From Paratinospora sagittata (lineage: Eukaryota; Streptophyta; Magnoliopsida; Ranunculales; Menispermaceae), in NCBI GenBank assembly GCA_035771175.1, contig CM069593.1, positions 2,660,461 through 2,724,460 of the forward strand: DNA of 64,000 bases. Direction: 5' to 3'. Below the pieces are notes generated by a model, which was not told where the DNA came from, ran no database searches, and was given only the letters and a program-made list of their open reading frames with translations. The position numbers and the translations under genes were made by a program. Below, piece by piece: positions 12,419 through 24,132 of this stretch (the stretch's first letter is position 1; every line of letters starts with the position of its first letter).

Positions 12419-15400
12419 ATGCGTAATCCGGTGGACGAAGATCAGAGGTAAGGAGCTTTAATTTTGGTTAATTGTTGACTTCTGATTAATATTATGGCTC
12501 ATTGGTTGACTTTTGATCGGAATTGCTTTTGGTTTACCGTTTCCCATGGATCCGTCGGTTTTTGTGGTTGCTTGCTTGTTAGATTTTTTATTGTTAGTTT
12601 TTGAATACCAGATAGTTTCAGAGTGTGTGGATTTAGGGTTAGAGTAGAAAGGTGCGAGCTTTGATTCTTGTTAGGACTTAAATGAGGAAACTGGCAAGTA
12701 TGTAAACTGGTCTTTTTTTTAGGTTTCATAATTATATATATTTTTTGCTTGCAATGTGTGCTTTATCTGAGTGACTAGTTATTTGGTACTTATAATTCTT
12801 TGTGTTGTGTTAGGATTTCAATGTGGACATGCTTTTCTTGGTTAATTTTAGTCATTTTTGGTGCATATGTTTAAAGTTTATGGGCATTATTTAGCAGTTG
12901 ACTTTGAAGTAAACAGAGCTATTTGTTACTTGATTTTTAGAGAGAAAACTGTTATGGAAGAACCCACTACAATTACCATTGAGTTCCTTCGCGCTCGGTT
13001 GCTTTCAGAAAGATCAATCTCCAGAGCTGCAACCGAAAGAGCCAATGAACTTGCTAAAAGGGTTAGTTTTATCTTGGCCGTAATTCTTGTTTTCAGGTTG
13101 CTTTTGTTTAATCTACTCTTGATTTGTGCTTAGTAAGTATTGCCCGAGTCTCAGAATAACTTCATATGGAATCATGCTACATAACTGGACTACTTTGGAT
13201 AATTTTTGCTCCTTGTTATGGCTTGAAATGCTTATTAGGTAGTGGAACTGGAGGAAAAACTGAAAATTGTAACTCTCCAAAGGAAGAAAGCAGAGAGAGC
13301 TGCAGCCCAGGTTCTTTCGATTTTGGAGAGCAATGGGATCAATGACTTATCCGAGGAATACTATTCTGGCTCTGATGAAGGTGGGGCTCCCATTGAATCT
13401 AAAGAGTCTAGTCCCTTCATGAAAGAAGGAAAAAGTGTGATGGCCTCCTGGAAAAACTGTGGTAGTTCAAGTTCTGTTGAAAACAAAAAGCATTTTAGTC
13501 GATCTAGGGGGCTGAGCAGTCCAGTTTCTGATGGTGTTTCTTCTATGAAACAACATTCGGGAAAATCAAGCTGCACGATGAAACAAAAGGAAATAAGGTA
13601 AGACTTCCGAGTTTTTATTTTCTTACATTATTCATATGTATTCAAGAACCAAAATCTATGGGGATTAGATGATAGATTTTTAGGATGATGTGTGATGTTG
13701 GCTCACGTATAAGGTGCTCCCTGTGCTAGGAATGAGGAATCAACCTGATAATGATAAATGTAACCATCCTAGCAAGCTCATTCTATTGAGAAATGGATGA
13801 ATAAATGAGAAATGCTATGGGAGGTTGAAAACCCCACACCGATTGCTTCAAATGACTTTTGCATCAGATTTGCAACTTTAGTACACCAAAACTCCATCCT
13901 CTTTAGTGAAACTATAAATCTGATGGTGAAGACTGCGATATCCGATTTATAGCAATCAGTGTGGGGTTTTCAATCCCCTTGGCTTTTTCTCTAAAAGGAT
14001 AACCTAAGGCGCTGGTACACTGCATGGAAGGAGGAGAGACAAAAAGCTATTTGGAAAGGACACCCATTTTCTCAGAATTTGCCATGTTGTTGGCATGTCT
14101 GGACACGTGGATCACTTGAAGTCAATTGTTTTATTAGGTTTGAACGTGTTAGTATGTGTGGCACTTTGTGCCTATGGATGTTGCCAAATATGTTCTTGTA
14201 TTGTTAATATGTAAAGTACAAATTTGGTCATGGTCATTGTATGGGTTGGCATACGGCATATCCATCATGAGTGGGAATCTGCATTTATGTGTGGAGCATG
14301 GAAATCTAGATTTTCTGTTGGTTTCTTCCAATCACCTTGCTTTACCATATAAGGGGACAAAAAAAAGTTTTCTTGCCCTCCTCCTACACCATCCTGCCCC
14401 ATAAACATCAGAGGTACTTACATATAAGTTGTTTATTGTGCCAGATCAGCAGCTGATAAGGAGAGAAATGATCCCCATGTGCTTGAAGTTCAAGAAAACG
14501 GAGCACTTAGTCAGTATGGAGATGATGATAACTTTGAAAATATCTTGAAAGGAGATGCTAAAGATGAGGAAACAAAAGCGTCTTTGGAAGCTCTTGCACC
14601 AGACTCTCTTGAAGAGCAAAGGCAAGAAACCAATGGTGGTCTGTTTTTCAATGGAAACAGAAGAGATGCAAACATGGAAAGGGCACTTGAACACCAGGCC
14701 CAGCTGATAGGTCGATATGAGGAAGAGGAAGATACTCAGAGGGAGTGGGAAGCAAAGTTTGGGGAGACCAATAGTACTCATGTATGTTCCTGCTTAATCA
14801 CCATTCTTGTCAATTCATTTACCTTGATACAGACTGGTATAATATCCACATTATCAATAAATAGGATGAAATATCTGTGCCCTATGCTTGATGCTCTTTA
14901 ATTTTGCATGCTTTGAGAAATTACTTCTTTGGTGGTAGTGCACTATACATAATTTTATGTTGTAGCAATATGTTCCCTTTCAAACTTATAGGTGTTTGGT
15001 TGTTTGAAGCTTATCTACTTCTTGTGATATATCTGTTGCATGCAAAATTGCTGAGCTAGATTCAGTTGCTGGTGTAGTTTTTGGAATGGGTTATTGTGAA
15101 TTTGTGATGTAAAATTTAAACTGATTATGTTTTTAACATTTTAATGATGAGCAAATTGATTTATGGGTGCCGCTTGCTGTGCTTAATTGCATTTGAGCTA
15201 GTAACTGTTATTGGAACGAGTCAATATTTCTAGACTCCCTGCTAGAATTGATTTTAATGGCACGATCTAGCATTTTTCTGGGTATCTCCATTCCCTTTGG
15301 ATTCTATTTAGTGGGTTTACCTTGAATTGAAATTAGTATCACTTAATAGTAAGTATTTAGAGAGTTATAGAAGGTATACCTTAACTTAGGATACCCACTA

Positions 15401-18400
15401 AATTGAAGATACTGGTCCTAAACTTCCAACCTCAAAAAGAAAATTTATATTTTATCTGAGGACTTGAGATTGTATCAATTACTGGTCACAAAGCAAGTCA
15501 TCAAACTTTGTAACGGGACAATAACTAAGTTTGAAATAGCTTAACAATACACAAGAATTGGATTGCTATCCAAAAGGGCTTTTATCTAAGGTTTTGTCTT
15601 GAACCAAAGCTATGTATTTATCCAACATTTTGACACACTCGATCACAATTACCATCGTTAATGTAAACCCTAAAACAGAGCACCTTGATCAATCAAAAGA
15701 GATGTTTATTAACTCACAATGGCCTGTGTTAACCAGAAAAAATTGATAGATAGGGAGACCAATAATTGAGAGAGAAATTGAGAAAGTAAAATTAAGAAAG
15801 AGAAAGATTGGTAGTGCAACCACAAAGAATGGCTGAAAAAGAAAGAGAATAGAGGTGAGAGAGTAGACAAAGGCACAAAGGGGTACGTGTGCGAGAGAGA
15901 GAAATGGAGTCTACTTGCAATTGACAACTGTCAAGACCCAAAGAAGAGAGTTGTGGAGGATGAAGGGGTTCTTGGTTTGGTGATGGTGGTGGTGGTGTTG
16001 CAACACATGAAAGAAGATGGAACAAGAAAGCAAGGAGGGGAGAGTGATCGCAAACCAAGAGAGAGTGATGTTACAAAGTGGGAAGGACAAAGGGATGAGT
16101 AAAAAGAGGGCGAGAGGAATTTCGCCACTTCTTGTGCACAAGTCAACAAGAAAAGAGAAAGACATGAAAGTTGGCAATGATGTCAATCAATCTTTGAGCT
16201 AATGAATTCTATTTTCCCACAAGACAATGAATCTTGGCACAGTTTCAGCCCCCTATTTGGTGTTTCATGGTTACAGGAATTAGTTAGGGTCATGTTTACT
16301 CTGCAACTTCCCTCCAAGTCAAAGTGAGATGCTTGCTTTGGTTCTATGTTAATGTTAATCATGGGTCAGTTCAGATGCATGAGGAATGGTTAGGGATCAA
16401 AAAGTACATTTCCTCTTGTGTACAGGGGCGACAATAGTGAGAAGAAATATCATGAAAATTTGATAATTATATTCATTTTGCCACCCCCTAAAACCTCATT
16501 ACAGACATCTCAAGTAACTAGTTTGATACCTCAAAAAAATAAAAATAAAAAAAAATAACTAACTAGTTTGATGCCAACTGAATATCAAAATTAGAATCCT
16601 ACTCAAACAAAAACAACTTGAATCTTGATTAAATTAAATATCTAAAACAATTAAAGAAGTAAAATCTAACTAAATAACTACAAATTAAATAATTAAAATA
16701 ACATTTTTTCTTTATTACCGAGGGTACATCTTACTCTAAATTATGACATTAGAATTTATTATATTCTAAGTGTATGACCATACTTGTTCTAGGACATCAA
16801 TAACAATATATGAATCTTCCTTACATTTGATTTGGGTAAAAATTAGCTAAACTTTTTTAACTTGAATTTTTTTATGAAATATATTTTCACCAACTAAGTT
16901 TTAATTTTAAATAACAAACTTTGAAATGAAGTTTCAATCCTTGGTGTTGTGGGAGACTTGGAATAATCCTACATTGGCTATGAGATTCTCAAGTTCCTAT
17001 GTGTAGTAACTTCTTTTTTTTTTTTGAGAAGAAACATAGATATATTGAATATTAATATAAGAAATCTGTACATAATTGCACCAGAGGTGCAACCTGCAAA
17101 ACCCATATTCCAACCAACCTAACAGAAAACAACATAATACAGCACGCCCTACCAGACTGAAATATCAGCTCATTACAAACCTACGAAGACAACCTCCTCC
17201 AATATCAGCTCATTACTAACACAATTTGTTTTCCCAATGAGAAAAGCATTTGAGGGAAGCACCTAGTGTGCTATTGGGAGCTCTGTGGAGGCACTCTGCT
17301 TGCCGTTGGAGCCCAAAGAGAATAATATTGTGCTACATGTGGGCTGAGGCCAAAATTAGGTGAAACACTCGGTACGTACTTACAGATACGTAGAATATAC
17401 TTTATGATCAAGCTTTCGAGCCCTAAATGGGTACTAGGGTGAAATTCAGACCCAAAAAAGACCTTAATTGCCATATTTCTATCCATTCAATTATTTTGCT
17501 AAGATTTTACCCTGTAGGAATTTAAATGGTTCAGTGTATGGTTGGGGTAGGTAGTTATTTTGCTATGGAAGAAGCAGAACCCACTCTTTCCTTGACACCT
17601 TGCTTTTTGGTCCATTCTACAAAGGATTTATTGTTTATGGAATTCTTTTACCAAGCATTTTTATCATCTTTCTTAATATGCTATCGAATAAAAAAAAATC
17701 TTTCTTAATATGCTATTCATCTCTCTATATATCACACTAAATACTCCTAGCAAAGTAGCCTTCTTTGTAGGTGTGACGCACTGGTTAAGTTTGTTAACAT
17801 CTAAGGAATTTTAAGAATATCATGTTCCGTCGTTCCATCACGTGCAACGCAGTGAGTTTCCCTCTTTCCTTTTCTACTCTGCTATGATTTGCTTCCTGTA
17901 CCTGTTCTTGACTTTCTAAAATGCACGCCATCCAGGAGCTTCTCTTTGATAGGAAGATATTTATAGGCCCTATATGTTGATTTATGTTATATGGTTGGAG
18001 ACATGTCCGGTGGAATAGAATGGGATATTTTTGGGTACGATCTTTTTCATCAAGGAATCACGTTTTGTTGTGATTTTGAGTTCTATAAAGTTCCATCTGT
18101 TTTACCGTGGGTTCTCTCTGTTTACTTCCTGTATAATTTATTTAAAACAACAAAACAGAAAAAGGCATTCACTTACTTTTGAACAGGGTCATAAGACGTT
18201 TCATATGAGATATTTTCGGACTTTCAGTAGAATAATATTGTTAACTTGGGTTTCAATTGCAAAATGAACAGGATTACTGTGAACCTGGGAACCAATCTGA
18301 TATCACGGAAGAATGTGATGAAGTGAGAGAAGAAGAAAAAAATGAGGTCAAGGAGGAAGCTATAGAGACGGCAAAAACAAGTAGTCCTCATGAACAAAGA

Positions 18401-19612
18401 GTAAATTTAGGGGTAGAACAGGTTTGGCATGCTGAAGCAATGACCGAAACCGTTCCCAATAATATCCTTCCTTCACATTTTGACTGTGGATGCTCACAGG
18501 ATCAACAAGGGAACAACTTAACTGCCAACAAATCAAAAACTAGTATGCTTAATTTTTCAGTTCAGGAACAAGAGAAGCCAAAATCTGAGTCAAACAGGAA
18601 GCAGGAGCAGTTGGAGAACAGCTTACTTCAGACCCCTTTATCTCTGTCTGTAGAGCACCAGCCAATTCATAAAACTTCATCATTTAATGAGGATAGTAGC
18701 TTACGCAAAGGAGAATCATCAGGGGTACAGAATGAACTCCAAACAGTAGCTCACCATGGAGCACCTACTGGCTTGGGAGGTGTTCTGGAGGCACTTCAGC
18801 TTGCTAAGTTATCTCTCAATCACAGACTCAACAGCTTGCCTTTACTAACACAAAGTAGGCCTGTGGAGAGGGAGAAGGAGACTCCTGTGTTGGCTATAGA
18901 GGGAAGTAATTCTACTACAGAGATTCCCGTCAAATCTGATGGGTTTTTTCAAGTGCCATCTAGCTCGCAAATAAAAGCTGCTGCTACTCGTACAAATGTT
19001 TCAGGAACTTATTCTGATCCCAGGTCAAGTCTGATGAGACAGTATCCTAGTGCAGGAGTTGGGGTTGCTGGTGATTACAATACGAATATGGAGATGCCAA
19101 TCACCTCACAATTCGAAGCTACTACTCATCATCAGATGAACTTGTTGGGGGCTTATCCTGATTCGAGATTCAATTTTTCAGGATCCTATCCCAGCCCAGA
19201 ATTGGGATTTGCTGCTGATCATCATCCCAATTTAAGTAGGCCAACTAGTTCACAATGGGAAGCTACTGATATCCAGAGAAACTTGTTGAAGACTTACCCT
19301 GATTCCAGATCAAGTATGACAAGATACTATCCCAGCCCAGAAATCTTAGTTGCTACTAACAAGCATACTAACTCAGAAATGGGGTTTGGAATTTCTAACC
19401 ACAGGTCGTTGATAGATCCTTACATGAACACAGGAATCGGTCAATCTGCTTACGGTAGATACACATATCCTTCCTATGCAGATTATGCATCAAGAACGCC
19501 TACCCGTGACGAATTTTCGAGCTCCTATACAAGTGTGGGATCTGGAATGCCTGCTGAGGATAGCAGTTCAGCTTATGACAGTCAGTTTAGGTGGAACATG
19601 CATCACAGATAA
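12419..19612 (+). CDS. plant-specific coiled-coil protein of unknown function, 728 aa in five exons
   Basis: Exons 12419-12447, 12941-13061, 13239-13597, 14445-14781 and 18272-19612 splice in frame with GT-AG ends throughout. The start MRNPVDEDQREK is split between exons 1 and 2. Residues about 20-85 form a heptad-rich coiled coil (FLRARLLSERSISRAATERA, then ELEEKLKIVTLQRKKAERAA). A Ser-rich acidic middle follows, then a second charged helical stretch in exon 4 (ALEHQAQLIGRYEEEEDTQR). The C-terminal part carries three imperfect 47-48 residue repeats, reported separately. I recognise it as a conserved plant family but cannot name a function; automatic annotations of similar proteins as GTPase-activating should not be trusted. 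The leader begins with a (CTT)n tract. The gene appears intact; the 3.5 kb last intron hosts repeats. Confidence 0.8.
13810..13987. mobile_element. MITE (family 1, copy 1) in intron 3
   Basis: Terminal inverted repeats of about 40 bp: the left end reads AAATGCTATGGGAGGTTGAA then ACCCCACACCGATTGC; the right end, reverse-complemented, has GGGGATTGAAAACCCCACAC then TGATTGC. Total about 178 bp with no coding capacity. Relatives lie at 29961-30120 and 39648-39820. I could not fix the target-site duplication. Confidence 0.8.
14782..18271. other. 3.5 kb fourth intron with unclassified repeats
   Basis: No exon is needed here: exons 4 and 5 join in phase 0. The intron contains a purine-rich block at about 15720-16160 whose ORFs are compositional artefacts. 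A T-run followed by GAGAAGAAACATAGATATAT at 17013-17050 looks like the reversed poly(A) end of a minus-strand retroposon, with no duplication found. A less AT-rich block at 17270-17470 is unidentified. Confidence 0.5.
18965..19390 (+). repeat. three coding tandem repeats of 47-48 codons
   Basis: Units begin at 18965, 19106 and 19250, each starting Ser-Gln (SQIKAAA, SQFEATT, SQWEATD). Each continues with a TYSDPRSS / AYPDSRFN / TYPDSRSS core, then a QYPSAG / SYPSPE / YYPSPE motif. They lie inside the last exon of the coiled-coil gene. Their divergence at the protein level shows the triplication is old. Confidence 0.85.
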
Positions 19613-20218
19613 TTGCTTGGTGGCAGGCAGTCTAAGGATGTTCTCCCTAAGATGTTTTTCTGTGAGTAGGCTATATAATATAAGGTCTTGTATGTATGAT
19701 TGCAGAGGTGGTGTTATTATCTATGTATCCTCTTTCTGAGTTCTTGCAATTGATATTGCCGGGATGGATGGTAGGAAATCTGTAACTATAATCAGAGTAT
19801 AAACTACAATTGCTAAATCTCCGAACCTTGATGCCTCTCTTATTGAGCTGAATGGCCTGGAATGATGGAGAGACCAAATGGGCAATCTTGCTAATCATAT
19901 TCATGGTGCAGACCAAAGTGGCACGCAAATGGCAGAAAAGTCAGCTCAGCTCAAGTACTACGTGCCTTCGCGTGTAATGGCTCTTTCCAGTTATGCAGCA
20001 CCCGCTTTAAATGCTTCAGTCAGAAGATTGGTTCTTCAGGGATTGGCTTGAAAGCGCGAGGTTTCTGTAACTAAAAGAATTTGACAGTTTTGTGGCTGTA
20101 CCTTATCCATGTTGGTGTCAGTGTTTGGAGTCGGATCTCCTCTCTCAGTGCAGTCCCAGAGATCAGGACTTTCTTGAATGCTCAAGTGGGCATTAGCGAA
20201 GAAGAGTAATGCTTGAGT

Positions 20219-20332
20219 AACACATTTTGTTAACAATGCACCTGAAAGTTATTAGATTATTTCGAATCACGTGTTGATGCGTGATTCGAGGCGATCTAAC
20301 AACTCTCAAGGGCAATGTCAACAAATTGTGTT
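20219..20332. mobile_element. 114 bp foldback element
   Basis: The whole element is one imperfect palindrome. The left arm begins AACACATTTTGTTAACAATG and the right arm, reverse-complemented, begins AACACAATTTGTTGACATTG. The inner parts (TTAGAT, four differing bases, TCGAATCACG) pair across an 8-base loop at 20272-20279. It lies about 600 bp after the stop of the coiled-coil gene, so it may be transcribed as part of its 3' end. A one-armed relative lies at 2200-2253. Confidence 0.75.
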
Positions 20333-22941
20333 TGAAAAGTATATTTCCAAAGCATATTTTCCTTAGCGAGAAAATGCCACAAAAATAAGCAACATCTTGT
20401 TGGGAATTTTCGTCACTCATGGTTGGAACTTGGGGGAACACTGCATTTCAGAAATGGGATTGTTTGGTATATTGAGAATTGGTACTGCATGTGTGTGATG
20501 ATTTACATTTGGGACTTGCAACAATTAAAGAGGATCCAAACCCAAGTATTGCAACAACAGTGGATTTGGTTGGCCAGGTGCATCTATCCTCTCCTCTGTC
20601 GAGCTTGCTTGCTGGCCATGTTTGGGGTAAAATGTATTATTATTATCTTAAAGAAAGTGGGTAATTTTGATATCGGACATATGGTCTCTTATTGCTGCCT
20701 TCTGTCTATATTTGATTTATTTCTCTCTAAAATGAAAATAATGGTTTTGACTTAATAAAAGTTGTTAATGAGGGTTAGAGATTTGTTCAACTAGCTTCTG
20801 GCTGGCAATGTTGAGATATTTAAATTTTGTTTTTTCAAGACAAAAAATAAAGAAATCATGGAAATCATTTAAATGGCTGCTGGGGCAATGTTAAGATATA
20901 TATTTATCTCCATTTTTTTAGTTTACCTCTTTAACTTTACGTTAAATCTAAAACGGAAATAACATGCACAACATGTGATCGATGAAAAGTCTTCTGGGTT
21001 CGCACGATTTTGATACTACTTAATTATATCAGCCCTGGGGATCAACATATAAATTATTTATGCATTAATTAAAGAGGGCATTTGGCCTTTAGAATGGGAG
21101 GATAAAATGTTGCTTTCCCGGATTGGATTAAGATTGAGAAGACTTAGTGGGTGGAAATGATTTCCAGATTATGCTCCAATTGGTTGGTAGAATTGACCAC
21201 ACATCTGACATGTTCCATTCTTGTAATACTAGTGTCCATCTTTAAAACAAGATTTTTAATTTTAATTTTAATTTTTTTTTTCTTTCCCATTCTCTGATTT
21301 AATTGGATAAGTTAGAAATTTTGACATGATTAATGAATTGGTTTCCACAACCTTTTTAAATGGTTCAAAACTTAGTTAATTTGAGACATGATAAGGGTGA
21401 TAAGAAATACTTTTAGAGATGAAAATCATGATCACATTAAGACCATTCATGTCGAATCATCGAGAAAAAGACTAAAGCGGAAGCATACTTGAATTTATAG
21501 GAAAGAATGAGAAGGTGAGTCTTGCGGTTCTTGATTTTCCGAGTTTGTAAGTACAGTTTTCTTCCTCTTGAGAAGCAAAAGAGTTTCTCTATTTCTTTTT
21601 TAATGATGGAATGTCAGAAAATAAAGAAAAACTATTTGTATAACTCGGAGACCACTGGTTCATAATCATTTATAAAACCCTAAGTTAATTATTTAGATAA
21701 CCTATAACACATAATTAATAATATATGTAAACCCACATATTAGATAAATATCCGACAAAGAGTCCATCTTTTACACGTTTTGGAGGAGAAAATATATACC
21801 TTACAATGCAAGTGAGTTTAATGCAAATAATGACACTGTACTCTATAACCAGTTCATAGTTAAAGAAAAAACAAACACTGAGCAATATGCATTTTGTCGT
21901 CATACATACATTCGTCCATCATATACATCAATTAACATGTAAGAACGTTCAAGTAATTGACAGGAAACAAGTACCATCATTCATGTTTGGCATTGCGTTG
22001 CATGTGGATTATGATTAAATACCCATCCAAAAGGGATTGATTTCCTAATTTGCAATGTTTTATTTATTTATTTATTTAATTTAACTTAAATGTCATTTCT
22101 AAATTAGAGTTTCATTGAAAATTTTAAATTTTTTCATACTTTTGAGAATTCAAAGCTACGCACATTTAATTAATTAATTAATATATTCTAAGTTTATATT
22201 AAAAAATTAACACTAAGTAATTGTGATTTGCATTGTAATACATATTATGATTAAATTGGCTTTAATTTTATAATGGACCCATGAATGATTATGTTTAGAA
22301 TTCCCAGACTAATTTCAAACTTGCATGTTCATCTTTAAGCACAAAAGAAATCATTTCAAGTACTAAATTAAGTCTTCTAATTTATATTGAAATGCCAAAA
22401 GTTTATAACAACTGAATGGATTTTGCTCATTATAACATCTAATGATTTATAATTATATTAATGGTAATTATCACCACGATTTAATGTCGATTATGGGTAT
22501 AGAACTACTAAAAAATAATAAAATGACTAATTAATTAATTAATTAATTATATGGACGTTAATGAAAAGTCTTTCAAAACGTAATTCACGTTTTGGTGAAG
22601 GGGTCCTATCAATATCTTTTAATTATTACAAGCGTTTTGGAAGATAAAATTGTAAGAAAATAATATTAAACAAAAAATAAATACATAATAAAAAGAGAGT
22701 GGGTGGTGAGAGGTGACGAAAGAGCGACCGTGAGCCGATGAGATCATCACCGATAGATGCATGTCATCCCATCCCACTACTGAGCTTATATATATATCTA
22801 ATTAAGTAATTATCTTTTTATCAATAGAGTACTCTATTATTTAATGAAAGCAAAATCCGAACAAACATGGAATCCATGTATGGCATGAAATTTTGCTATT
22901 ATTAATTCCACTCTTCCTTCGACCTCATCTTCGATATTTAT

Positions 22942-23109
22942 TTATTTTTATTTTTATTTTTTTTGAAGTCAGCGCGCCGACTCCTACTAGTCTTTCTAGG
23001 CACCATCACAAATATTCAAAAATGTCATTGTGTAAGTAGGGAGACTCAAACTCAAGATCTATTTTATAATACGTCTGTCACTCGCCCAACTTAATGTTAG
23101 GTCAATCGT
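22942..23109 (-). mobile_element. tRNA-derived SINE with A-rich tail and 10 bp TSD
   Basis: On the minus strand it begins ACGATTGACCTAACATTAAG. It has a box A-like TTGGGCGAGTGACAGACG and a box B-like TTGAGTTTGAGTCTCCC, then a GC-richer body ending in a run of A/AAAT repeats (22942-22964 on the plus strand). CGATATTTAT flanks both sides (22932-22941 and 23110-23119). The element is about 168 bp and looks complete. Confidence 0.75.
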
Positions 23110-23777
23110 CGATATTTATATTAATATACACAGTTTATTATTATTCTTTAACAAAACCATGTCGACAGCTATGCTATATATATTATATTGACATAGTTCA
23201 TTGTGTAATAAGTTAGTATGTAGATGCCTTTATATGATGCATGAATTGGTTGAATATGAAGACTAATAAAATGGTGTTTCTTTTCTTATAAATGTGGGCC
23301 GGTTGTCAAGATATATAGTTGGGAAATTTTTTTAAAAGCAAGGCATGATGATGGTACAGACACAGAAACATGGGTTCGTAATAATCCATATCATCCAACA
23401 GTCAACAGAAGAGTACCGAATGGGGCCATACATGTCCTATAATTTCAGATTTTACTTAAAAAAAAAAAAAAAAACGCTTTAGTTTGCTAGTTGCTACAGT
23501 TAAAAATATAAGAAACGGAAGAAAAAAATGAATATATCAATAGACAATAATTTATTAGAAGAAGACAATAAATATATTACAGTTTTTACTGTAATGAATG
23601 TAGCATCATTCAAACAAAAATATATTAACTTATTATTTTCAAATTTTTATTAAATCTTATCAACACGTAATTCATAACACAATTAAAAAATGATGAGCGG
23701 CCTATTCTTTTCATATTTACCTACTCTATTATATTAGCTTACTCTCTTGTTCTTGTTATTATTGGTTCAGTGATGGT

Positions 23778-24132
23778 AGTGTCAACATGGCACTTAAGTT
23801 GCGGCTTGGTGCTGACCGATGTGGGTACGATGGGTTTCACGCTTGCGACCGCACTGTGAGCCGCAGGAGAACCCATACTGCCATACCACTCGCCCCACTA
23901 ATGTGTGGTTATACATATCCCTTTCTCACTTGCGTAAAGCCGTGGGCCCTATTGCGTTTCACAAACACACCAAATTCTCAGTCAGGTCCCGTTAGTCCGG
24001 GTCATAAATATTGTCATAAATATTTAAGTGCGTCCTTATACGAGTGGAAAGACATGATCTCATAATCTATTCTATAATAAAATCTTATATCTTGCAACTT
24101 CGTTACTTGTCCAATTTAATATTGACACTAAT
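23778..24132. other. GC-rich island bounded by short inverted repeats
   Basis: TAGTGTCAA at the left and TTGACACTA at the right are perfect inverted repeats about 345 bp apart. The first 250 bp are much richer in G+C than the flanks. The right-hand part, read on the minus strand, loosely resembles the 5' half of the SINE at 22942-23109. The ORF at 23787-24065 shows no known motif. It is probably a transposon derivative; the class is not settled. Confidence 0.4.

Noticed and set aside
15709..16202. Cluster of overlapping ORFs on both strands in the last intron of the coiled-coil gene
   Set aside because: All derive from a purine-rich tract with few stops; sequences are low-complexity Ser/Leu/Phe or Glu/Lys/Arg.
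23787..24065. ORF of 92 residues resembling a GC-rich gene fragment or organelle DNA insert
   Set aside because: I recognise no plastid or mitochondrial gene sequence; boundaries fit a repeat better.
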